DNA from: Hemicentrotus pulcherrimus
Lineage: Eukaryota; Echinodermata; Echinoidea; Camarodonta; Strongylocentrotidae
Assembly (NCBI GenBank): GCA_003118195.1
Contig: BEXV01002750.1
Span: 16,867 to 27,279 of the forward strand
Length of the DNA stretch: 10,413 nt
Direction of reading: 5' to 3'
In this document: positions 1 to 5,926 of the stretch, piece by piece
Layout: each line of letters begins with the position of its first letter
Numbering within the stretch: the stretch's first letter is position 1
Notes under the pieces: generated by a model
The model's database searches: none
Told to the model about the DNA's origin: nothing
What the model saw: the letters and a program-made list of their open reading frames with translations, nothing else
Position numbers and translations under genes: made by a program

Positions 1-275
1 GACATACGATAGGGTAATGAGATTGTACTTGAATTGCTTTTTTTCGAGAATAAAAGTTGTGAACATGCGTTATTTATATAAACATTGAACACATGTTGAT
101 ACTCCTCGGTCACGGCAATATACAAATTATAATAAAAAGAAACGAAATAGTCGGTGCTTGGCGACGGAAGTATCATGTTAGGTACTGTTACATTATAGTT
201 AAAATCATGTCAATCTCTATCAACATGTGCGTGTACAGAATTTGAAATAAGCTAAAATATCGTAACACGACTGAC

Positions 276-386
276 CTCATCCGTTTCATCTTCTCCTGTT
301 TCTGGAGCACAGCTACAGTCAGGTACCTGTTCCTCTTCTTCAACGGGCTCCGCTCCTTTACAGCAGGTGTTCCCATCCATACTCAT
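276..386 (-). CDS. Possible first coding exon (37 codons) of an unidentified minus-strand gene
   Basis: From ATG at 386-384, with a second in-frame ATG at 380 that has A at -3 and G at +4, the minus strand encodes an acidic, cysteine-containing peptide beginning MSMDGNTCCKGAEPVEEEEQ. It includes C8, C9, C24 and C26 and a Glu/Asp-rich end, up to E37. There the sequence reads GAG|GTCAGT, a good splice donor, phase 0; without splicing the frame ends at TAG 252 after 44 residues. Composition (acidic, low-complexity, paired cysteines) looks like a disordered N-terminus rather than random AT-rich translation. No downstream exon falls in the 275 bases left, which would be intron. No family recognised. 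A single short exon is weak evidence. Confidence 0.35.
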
Positions 387-634
387 TTAATGACATTATT
401 TCACAAACAGGCGGTTAATTAAGCGACTTTGTTTGTTGTTCAAAAACACTTGTTATGTGACAAACATTCGATATCGAACTGTGCGAAACGCTGACCGAAG
501 TGAACTGGCAAGCCTCGAATATCCTTGGTAAAATGCTATTGCATTTCGTGCATTGTGGTGAATAAAGGTTCGGGAGGGGGCGCTACTTTGATTATACTCG
601 TACCCTGAATAGAGTGTGCCACTGATCTTTAGAG

Positions 635-640
635 GTAAGT
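635..640 (+). promoter_or_regulatory. Perfect 5' splice donor (AG|GTAAGT), plus strand, possible non-coding first exon
   Basis: AGAG|GTAAGT matches the metazoan donor consensus exactly. All three plus-strand frames are stopped within about 20 bases upstream, so an exon ending at 634 would be 5' UTR. A GC-box-like GGGGGCG lies about 60 bases upstream (near 575-582). The site faces away from the candidate minus-strand exon at 276-386, so the interval between could be a divergent promoter. No further plus-strand exon was found. Confidence 0.25.
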
Positions 641-1571
641 TCACATCAGTGCTATGTTCTCCTGGGTCGCTTAATTTCCGACCCATGATAAAGGGAAGAT
701 GTCTTCAATTAAGATCTACATCTAGGTTGATTTCTTGAAAATCTTTGCGATCGTTTTTCTTGAATATCGGGATTCCCTTATAACTGAAACCATTTTGTTT
801 GTGCTTTGTAGGGGATTCAAACTAAAATAGCCGAACCGACTTTAATCATTAAGGCCTTTGTCCAGAATACGTGTTCACATTGAAACCGTTTCGATTTCAG
901 TCAAAGCCCCCTCGCCGCACTAGTGAACATAATGATGACGTGTTATTCTTCATGTGCCCCACTTTGAATTGAATGACCCACTATCACGTACCGGTACAGC
1001 CAGAGGGTACCTAATGTCTTTGATACAGCTAGCTAGGTACACACTATCGCTATAGAAAACGGCGTTCTAGATTGAGGTGACTTTCAAAACCGACTCGATT
1101 CTGGTAGTGGACATGGTAGAAAACACTGCAAACGTTCAGACCGTCAGAATGATATCATCATGTCGCAGTTCACTACGTCGACGTGACAATCGAAAAGCCC
1201 TTATTGACTAGAAAAGTCAAACAACATGCACATAATTCTACACCGTAAAAACGTCACTCCGAGTTAACTGTCGTAAGGTCGATTTATCAGAAGTAGATTT
1301 AGATGAATTTTATTTTCTGGAGGAAGAGAGCTTCAGGGCTGGCTTTTGGGGCTTCGGGTTCTAATTGTATTCATGTTTTACAGGTGCTTCTCATTTTTTT
1401 TGGAGAGACAAAATTGACCATTTGCCATTTGCGGTAATGTGATGTTTTGTTCAGTCTGTAGTCGGTCTGTTGTCGGTATAAATTGTGTTTGCATGACAAA
1501 AGTATTTATCAATCTGTTGAAACCGCATAACTTTGTGACGGCGTATTTTGTTTAAAAAACCCTCGCCACAC
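641..1571. other. Unique sequence without recognisable genes
   Basis: No open frame of useful length, known motif or repeat similarity. The only structures seen are a 7-bp inverted repeat GTACCTA/TAGGTAC (1007-1013 and 1034-1040) and a 10-bp palindrome ACGTCGACGT (1175-1184). It may be intron of a plus-strand transcript using the donor at 635, or plain intergenic DNA. Confidence 0.5.
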
Positions 1572-1898
1572 GTCGAAAACAATGAAATTGTGATCACTCA
1601 TAATTGCGCCTTCTTTTCTGAATTTGTCTTTAACATTTAAGAAATGCTACGACTAGCACTGCTTCAAAAGTTCGTGAAAGAAAATAACGAAAGGTTGAAT
1701 TTTTCAAAAGCCTTAAAGATGCTGCCGGTAATTGATTCAATTACCCCGGCCGCCAACTGGTGGACCTACATTATGACTCTACTATATCTTAAAGCGTCGT
1801 TTTCTAAATCTCACAGAGATATTCTTCATTTTTAATAGGTATTTCATTTCACACTTCTCGATCTGATTCATGGCATTATACATAACTCTGGTTATATT
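1572..1898 (+). repeat. Dispersed repeat, unidentified family, copy 1 (longest)
   Basis: Two parts match elsewhere in the window. The first (about 1572-1700, from GTCGAAAACAAT through GAAATGCTACGACT and TGCTTCAAAAGTTCGTGA) matches 4582-4702. The second (1710-1898, from GCCTTAAAGAT through TTATGACTCTACTATAT and TCGATCTGATTCATGGCATTA) matches 10203-10384. Identity is roughly 70-80% by eye with small indels. A 63-codon open frame starts at 1644, but the copies diverge by frame-breaking changes, so it is not taken as coding. No terminal repeats or target duplications seen; family unknown. Confidence 0.65.
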
Positions 1899-2006
1899 TG
1901 GTTGTGTTTTTGTTACTAAATCTAAGTCTAGGTTCATTGTAAATAAAATCCTAATGCCATATTACACAACAATGTAAGCCTAAGACCGCAATACCAAATT
2001 TGTCCG

Positions 2007-2012
2007 TTTATT
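2007..2012 (-). promoter_or_regulatory. Second, distal AATAAA for the GPCR
   Basis: Another exact minus-strand AATAAA about 130 bases past the stop codon. It could give a longer alternative 3' UTR, or be chance. Confidence 0.3.
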
Positions 2013-2093
2013 GTTCTGTTGGTATCATGGTCCGTCGGTCCCATTAAATCTAAGCCTCAGACTTTAACTTAATCTAAAAATATCTAAAAATTC

Positions 2094-2099
2094 TTTATT
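2094..2099 (-). promoter_or_regulatory. Polyadenylation signal AATAAA for the GPCR
   Basis: The plus strand reads TTTATT, so AATAAA lies on the minus strand about 40 bases past the receptor stop codon. Its position and strand fit a short 3' UTR with cleavage near 2070-2080. The match is exact but the hexamer is frequent in AT-rich DNA. Confidence 0.5.
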
Positions 2100-2139
2100 T
2101 AGTAAGTCTATCATGTTTGTGTTAAACATCGTATAACCA

Positions 2140-3210
2140 TCAACAGCGAATTTTAATAAATCGTTTAAAGTTATCCCTGAACCGCTTATTCGTGGCAGCG
2201 TAAAGGAATGGATTGATGCAGGAATTGAACCATTGAAGAGATGCCAGGATTCGAAAAACTGTCGTACTCACGCAGCCATCACAATGAAGGGAGTAAAGGA
2301 GACTCATTTCGTACGGTATCCAACACATGGCAAAGACAATAACCAACAATGCTAGCTTGACGGCGGCACGTAAGTTCTGTCTAAATCGGAGCTCAAGTTC
2401 GCGCATTTTATCTTGAGGGCGCTGTTGACTGTCCTTCCTTCCAGATATCATGAAGACCACTCTCTCGTTAGATGGGGCCATGCAGACATCGCGGACATCC
2501 TCTCCCGATGGCTGAGAACAGGGCACTGCGATCTTTTGGAATAACTTTGAGTGATTCCAGAGGTGCACAAAGATAAGAGTGTTTAATGTGCCAATGATGA
2601 CCAGAGGTATATAACCAGTAAGAGTGCCCAACATTAAAGTAGCTAGCACAGATTGCTGAAATGCAGGGTCGCAGTATTCATAGTTATCAACTTCATATCC
2701 GGGAATTGAATCCCAACTTAGTATCATGACGCTGTACGTCACGAAAATTGTGACCCAGGATGCCGCTAGCATTTTCCTGATTCTACCTCGTGTCTGGAAC
2801 GATTTATATTTAATGTTCTTCTTGACTATCCAGTAGCGATCGAAACTAATGCAGAGTATCATGGCCATGGACAATACAACAGCAACGTAATCAGCAATCA
2901 AATAAAACTTGCATCCATATTCTCCTAAGTCTAGATAGTCGTTATTGAGGTGGAAAGCTAGTGGATGCATCAGTGAACAGGTTCCCACCAAAAAGTCCGC
3001 AATAGATAGATGAAGGATGATGAGGTTTGAAGCCTGGTCTCGAATCTTCTTGTCCTTGGCATAAGCAATCATAACCAAAAGGTTTCCAACAACAGTTACA
3101 GTCATGAAAATCGCCCATCCTCCTATTACCAAATATTTTCTGAAGACATCGCCAACTGTTAGTAGGTCAGATAACGAGGCATTGCTAGAGAGGATGGATG
3201 ATAGAACCAT
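2140..3210 (-). CDS. Class A (rhodopsin-like) GPCR, biogenic-amine type, histamine H3/muscarinic-like, single exon
   Basis: Seven-helix plasma-membrane receptor of 356 residues, expected to bind an amine and signal through heterotrimeric G proteins. Seen: short N-terminus with sequon N10-A-S; TM1 about 27-50 with GN (N43, 1.50); TM2 with LSIAD (D72, 2.50); C100 (3.25) and C180 (ECL2) for the conserved disulfide; amine-anchoring D107 (3.32) followed by Y108; DRY at 124-126; W152 (4.50); P202 (5.50); ICL3 about 215-282; CWIPY at 296-300; ECL3 C310-D-G-C313; W327 (7.43); NPFLY at 333-337; short helix 8 ending in C356. W7.43 and the ECL3 cysteine pair recall H3/H4 receptors; Y3.33 is shared with H3 and muscarinic receptors. 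E301 (6.52) is unusual. The ATG at 3210 is chosen because it has A at -3 and G at +4 and gives a normal N-terminus. The frame stays open 88 codons further upstream, but that part looks non-coding. Ligand not predictable; family call firm. Confidence 0.93.
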   Translation of the reverse strand: MVLSSILSSNASLSDLLTVGDVFRKYLVIGGWAIFMTVTVVGNLLVMIAYAKDKKIRDQASNLIILHLSIADFLVGTCSLMHPLAFHLNNDYLDLGEYGCKFYLIADYVAVVLSMAMILCISFDRYWIVKKNIKYKSFQTRGRIRKMLAASWVTIFVTYSVMILSWDSIPGYEVDNYEYCDPAFQQSVLATLMLGTLTGYIPLVIIGTLNTLIFVHLWNHSKLFQKIAVPCSQPSGEDVRDVCMAPSNERVVFMISGRKDSQQRPQDKMRELELRFRQNLRAAVKLALLVIVFAMCWIPYEMSLLYSLHCDGCVSTTVFRILASLQWFNSCINPFLYAATNKRFRDNFKRFIKIRC

Positions 3211-3230
3211 TTTGGCAATTTTAAGGCAGT

Positions 3231-3260
3231 GCTCGAAGTTAAAGAAACAGAAAATGACTT
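3231..3260 (-). promoter_or_regulatory. Possible 3' splice acceptor just upstream of the GPCR start codon
   Basis: On the minus strand a pyrimidine-rich run (CATTTTCTGTTTCTTTAAC) is followed by TTCGAG, giving an AG at 3233-3232, about 21 bases before the ATG. A 5'-UTR intron ending here would remove the upstream AUGs and the odd in-frame extension. The base before AG is G, which is the weakest choice for an acceptor, so this is only plausible. Confidence 0.3.
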
Positions 3261-3483
3261 TATCTTTAATACATGTTTCGGTATTGGTTTCAAGCGATAT
3301 CACTTTAAATAAAATGAAGTGATCTATAACAAAAAATCTGTATCCACTCTCAGAATAGAGCGCAATCTCTGGTTGTACAGTTACCCGACGCATCATGTGG
3401 TTATGATTGAACAATTTATAATTCACAACATATCGTTGCATTACGCATGCCCAGAAATGACCAATGGCCTTCACCTATTCCGG

Positions 3484-3622
3484 GCCCTGTTTTATGAAAC
3501 CTTTACCAGCCTACGATACATGTAATAAGCTACTGAAATCCTAGCATTTTGATTGGCTGTAAGCAATGCTGTAATAGATCCGTAGCAGTTATTTATTGAC
3601 AACAAGTCTAATGAAACAGGGC
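3484..3622. mobile_element. Foldback/MITE-type element, 139 bp, imperfect palindrome
   Basis: Terminal inverted repeats: GCCCTGTTTTAT at 3484-3495 against GCCCTGTTTCAT (reverse complement of 3611-3622), 11 of 12 identical, with weaker similarity continuing inward. Nested internal arms pair exactly: AATAA (3524-3528) with TTATT (3589-3593), GCTAC (3529-3533) with GTAGC (3582-3586), and AGCATT (3543-3548) with AATGCT (3565-3570). These close on a 16-base loop that contains GATTGG. No coding capacity, so it is a non-autonomous DNA element. No clear target-site duplication was found, so the outer boundary may be a few bases off. It sits 270-410 bp upstream of the receptor ATG and brings a CCAAT motif on the receptor strand (3551-3556). 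Confidence 0.7.
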
Positions 3623-3689
3623 GTGGGTTATGGATCTCGGTGACACGCTTTCGCTCACCGCTCTTCAAATAAAGATTTCCACTCAAGCA

Positions 3690-3967
3690 AAACAGAATTG
3701 ATAAATTAGGAAATTCACGTTTAGAGATGGTCCGTACAGTTATCTATTTTGTGGAAGTCCATTTCCCCCCTTTATATACATGCTGCTTCTCTGTCAATAG
3801 GCATGACAGGGTAATTCAGAATTATTTCTTCGTGAAATGACCCTGCCCCCTATGAGGCCACCTAAAGATGTCATGCTTTGTTTATAACCAGGTCAGATGA
3901 ACGTTATATATCAATATGTTTATATACATATTCAAATTAGTTATTCTTTTCGAAAGCTACTTTCGGT
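3690..3967. other. Non-coding stretch upstream of the GPCR with a nested dyad
   Basis: No gene seen. It contains the candidate TATA box (3771-3778) and a nested inverted repeat: GCATGACA (3801-3808) with TGTCATGC (3869-3876), CAGGGT (3807-3812) with ACCCTG (3840-3845), and ATTTC with GAAAT around a 5-base loop. Confidence 0.5.
3771..3778 (-). promoter_or_regulatory. Candidate TATA box (TATATAAA) upstream of the GPCR
   Basis: The minus strand reads GTATATAAAGGGG, an exact TATA consensus with a G-rich flank, about 560 bases upstream of the receptor ATG. It would place transcription start near 3740 and put the MITE inside the 5' UTR or a 5' intron. Such motifs are common in AT-rich DNA. Confidence 0.3.
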
Positions 3968-4110
3968 AAGTAAGAGAGAGGGAAGCAAAAGAGCAAGGAA
4001 GAGAGAATTACAGAGAAAGAGAGAGAATGAGAATGAGAAATACAGAGGGAGGGGGAGAGAGAGAGAGAGAGAGAGAGATAGAGAGAACAACCGATAAAGA
4101 GAGGGAGGGG
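3968..4110 (+). repeat. GA-rich low-complexity tract including (GA)12
   Basis: Nearly pure purine on the plus strand for about 140 bases, with an uninterrupted (GA)12 at 4055-4078. An open frame across it is low-complexity and not taken as a gene. Confidence 0.95.
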
Positions 4111-4288
4111 TCATGCTTCTGAAGTGCTGAAGGTTTATATTTTTCTTAATTTCTTTACTTTTTTATTCATGTAAGGGATTGTAAATCGGTGAATATGACC
4201 AGGAGGTAGCATTTAGTGATTTAATTATCGTACTAGTCGAGACTTTGATATATTCTCCGCTTTTATTTATAAATTTTCCTTCGAATTT

Positions 4289-4360
4289 CTTCATGACAAA
4301 TGCAGAAGCCACTAAGTGGTTCCTAAAAGCATTCCCCTTCATTTTGCCCAATCATCTATA
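4289..4360 (+). repeat. Diverged 72-bp direct repeat, unit A
   Basis: Aligns without gaps to 4491-4562 at about 74% identity by eye. Shared blocks are CTTCATG, CAGAAGCC, TAAGTGGTTC and TTCATTTTGC-CAAT. The two units start 202 bp apart. Unit B lies immediately upstream of dispersed-repeat copy 2, so both may belong to the same element. Confidence 0.7.
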
Positions 4361-4462
4361 TATGTCCTTATTTCAGGAAATGTGAATTATTGAATATAAT
4401 CAGGGCTGGCATTCAATTGCTCATTTACTCGAGGTTTCAATCTTAGATCCTCCATATTTTGT

Positions 4463-4471
4463 GGGGGGGGG
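4463..4471 (+). repeat. Poly-G run (9 G)
   Basis: Homopolymer of nine G between two AT-rich segments. Confidence 0.95.
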
Positions 4472-4490
4472 TACTCTTTTTTCTCATTAC

Positions 4491-4562
4491 CTTCATGGTA
4501 AACTCAGAAGCCTTTAAGTGGTTCTTTGTAACATTGGTATTCATTTTGCACAATGAACTAGA
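4491..4562 (+). repeat. Diverged 72-bp direct repeat, unit B
   Basis: Partner of 4289-4360. Ends about 20 bases before dispersed-repeat copy 2 begins. Confidence 0.7.
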
Positions 4563-4581
4563 TAATTGAGGTCAAGTTATG

Positions 4582-4702
4582 GTTGAAAACAATTACATTA
4601 TTTTTTTTTTCATATTTGTGTCTTCTTGCCTGATTTTTTCTTTATTTCATATGAAATGCTACGACTGCTTCAAAAGTTCGTGACAGAAAATAACAAAAAG
4701 TG
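4582..4702 (+). repeat. Dispersed repeat, unidentified family, copy 2 (5' part)
   Basis: Matches 1572-1700: shared GAAAACAAT, TCTTCTT-CTGA, then GAAATGCTACGACT and GCTTCAAAAGTTCGTGA-AGAAAATAAC. It lacks a 6-base AGCACT present in copy 1. The match is lost after about 4702. Confidence 0.6.
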
Positions 4703-4756
4703 CAATAAAACTTCAAATTGCTACATTGTGAAACTCTTAGTATAACGATATAAGGA

Positions 4757-4804
4757 ACACGCACACGCACACGCACACGCACACATTTGCACACATACAC
4801 ACAT
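4757..4804 (+). repeat. (CACACG)n then CA-rich microsatellite
   Basis: About four CACACG units followed by imperfect CACACATA. It is alternating purine-pyrimidine and so potentially Z-DNA forming. Confidence 0.9.
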
Positions 4805-5150
4805 TATGTGTTATAGGTATAATTAGCAATAACAAAAACAACTGAGCATATTTTTATTTGAAATAGAAACTTTTAAAATAATTTTCGTATTTCATTTTGA
4901 GGTTGAAGTTTTCTATTGCTTCAAAATATGCTGCCGTCTTAAATTCGGAAATGCCCTACATTCAAATGGCTGGATATTTCCACATTGTGGATAAGATAAG
5001 AACAGCTTTAGCATACAACATGGTCATAAGGACTTGCATTAATTCGCTTGCATAAAACTAAATAGACTCATTATACTTTTATAGAATTGCTTCATGATTA
5101 TGTGCCTTCTGTGAAAGAAACTGATCATATTTCTTTTAACTGTTTTATGA
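4805..5150. other. AT-rich sequence, nothing recognised
   Basis: All six frames are closed at short intervals and no repeat similarity to the rest of the window was seen. It ends where the tRNA-like SINE head begins. Confidence 0.5.
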
Positions 5151-5151
5151 T

Positions 5152-5222
5152 GGCGCCGTGGTTTAGTGGTTGATTCACTTGCCTCTCAATCCAAGGGTTG
5201 TGGGTTCGAATCCCAGCCCGTA
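5152..5222 (+). mobile_element. tRNA-derived SINE head with internal pol III promoter
   Basis: A-box TGGTTTAGTGG (5159-5169) and near-perfect B-box GGTTCGAATCC (5203-5213), 33 bases apart as in tRNA genes. The T-arm folds (GTGGG/CCCAG, four of five pairs around TTCGAAT). An anticodon arm CTTG/CAAG encloses a loop containing CTCTCAA, which recalls tRNA-Glu(CUC). The acceptor stem GGCGCCG has no partner at the 3' end and the anticodon loop is oversized, so this is a decayed tRNA-like sequence, not a working tRNA. It is followed by (TG)12 and then TTTTT (5255-5259), a pol III terminator, so a transcript of about 105 nt could form. Family not identified. Confidence 0.7.
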
Positions 5223-5246
5223 TGTGTGTGTGTGTGTGTGTGTGTG
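5223..5246 (+). repeat. (TG)12 microsatellite
   Basis: Perfect dinucleotide run directly after the tRNA-like head, where SINE bodies or tails often carry simple repeats. Confidence 0.97.
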
Positions 5247-5254
5247 TATTTGGG

Positions 5255-5259
5255 TTTTT
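5255..5259 (+). terminator. TTTTT, candidate RNA polymerase III terminator
   Basis: First run of four or more T on the plus strand after the B-box at 5203-5213, about 40 bases downstream of it. It would stop transcription from the tRNA-like promoter. Confidence 0.4.
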
Positions 5260-5260
5260 A

Positions 5261-5402
5261 CAGACGTATATCAATCAGATATGATTATTTACGTCTGGGG
5301 ACCGAATTTTAACGTCACCATCAGTTTCAAACCTGCGTCCTTGGCTGAATCAGTTTGTAACTTCCACTGTTAGCTGGATTACAGGCGCACGCCACAACGC
5401 CT
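5261..5402 (-). mobile_element. Minus-strand SINE-like element with 7SL/Alu-like 5' end
   Basis: Reading the minus strand from 5402: GTGGCGTGCGCCTGTAATCC (5395-5376) followed by AGCTA closely matches the start of SRP (7SL) RNA and of Alu. It includes the conserved TGTAA turn and an A-box-like TGGCGTGCGCC (5394-5384). About 50 bases on is a weak B-box, GGTTTGAAAC (5333-5324). Next comes TGATGGTGACGTTAAAA (5323-5307) running into GGTCCCC (5302-5296), which resembles the conserved core of some invertebrate tRNA-type SINEs. The element then ends in a hairpin with arms TACGTCTG (5290-5297) and CAGACGTA (5261-5268). Only the first 25 or so bases are Alu-like, so primate contamination is unlikely. 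The SINE nature is inferred from the promoter-like layout. Confidence 0.5.
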
Positions 5403-5414
5403 AGTTGCGGTACT

Positions 5415-5436
5415 AAAGTCCATATTTAGGGACTTT
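5415..5436. repeat. 7-bp-stem hairpin AAAGTCC/GGACTTT
   Basis: AAAGTCC (5415-5421) and GGACTTT (5430-5436) pair perfectly around an 8-base loop. The same AAAGTCC recurs at 5530 and 5545. Confidence 0.6.
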
Positions 5437-5529
5437 TAGATTCGCACGAAGACAATGGGGATTGCTACGGTCGACGTCCTTTTAATGCACAGCCTTCAAT
5501 GGAAGTCACACGTATCACGTATAAATATA

Positions 5530-5560
5530 AAAGTCCTATTGACAAAAGTCCCTATTGACA
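5530..5560 (+). repeat. Short tandem duplication of a 15/16-mer
   Basis: AAAGTCCTATTGACA (5530-5544) is followed at once by AAAGTCCCTATTGACA (5545-5560), identical except for one inserted C. A 72-codon open frame across it (5455-5673) has no recognisable similarity and is not called. Confidence 0.85.
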
Positions 5561-5695
5561 AGCTACACTTGACAGGTGTTAATGGGTATCTGACAACTGC
5601 TGGGGTAGTGATGGAAGTACGGTCCCCGTGCAGGAAGAGTAGTATTACCACCGATGTGGCTACCGTTGGTTAATATAATTAGTATTTCATTCAAG

Positions 5696-5722
5696 TTCAT
5701 TATTGTTATTGTTATTATTATC
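5696..5722 (+). repeat. Imperfect (ATT)n microsatellite
   Basis: ATTATTGTTATTGTTATT-type run. Such tails often mark 3' ends of non-LTR retrotransposons here (compare 9887-9920), but no element body is recognisable upstream. Confidence 0.8.
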
Positions 5723-5877
5723 ATTTGAATCGGTTATTTTAAAAAGTGTATTGTTTGGGTTTATGTTATCTTTTTTTTTGAAAGCCTATCGAAACTCACC
5801 TGGCAATCACACAAAAAAACTTGGAGGTGAACTTATTTAGCTTATGAGACGTATATGAGTTGTTTTTAGTAACGGGA

Positions 5878-5926
5878 CTTCTCTCTCTCTCTCCCCCTCT
5901 CTCTCTCTCTCTCCACCCCTCTCCCT
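5878..5926 (+). repeat. CT-rich microsatellite
   Basis: Mostly CT dinucleotides with interrupting C runs; a purine tract on the minus strand. Confidence 0.95.

Noticed and set aside
188..376. 62-codon minus-strand ORF starting MGTPAVKERS
   Set aside because: It is in another frame of the candidate exon at 276-386, which has the better start context and ends at a splice donor.
453..686. 77-codon minus-strand ORF with good start context
   Set aside because: No recognisable motif or low-complexity signature of a real N-terminus, and it overlaps a perfect plus-strand splice donor. It may be chance.
1007..1040. Hairpin GTACCTA/TAGGTAC
   Set aside because: A 7-bp stem with a 20-base loop is expected by chance in a window of this size; no T-run or context gives it a function.
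1644..1835. 63-codon plus-strand ORF starting MLRLALLQKF
   Set aside because: It lies in a dispersed repeat whose other copies diverge with indels that break the frame; no protein family recognised.
3104..3525. Plus-strand ORFs opposite the GPCR N-terminus
   Set aside because: Shadow frames of the receptor strand without motifs of their own.
3897..4097. Arg/Glu-rich ORF across the GA tract
   Set aside because: Artefact of a GA microsatellite.
5152..5222. A functional tRNA-Glu gene
   Set aside because: A- and B-boxes are good, but the acceptor stem has no 3' partner, the D-arm folds poorly and the anticodon loop is too long. It is followed by a TG microsatellite. SINE head fits better.
5371..5402. 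Human Alu contamination
   Set aside because: Only about 25 bases match; the flanks on both sides do not continue as Alu and the match sits inside local sequence.
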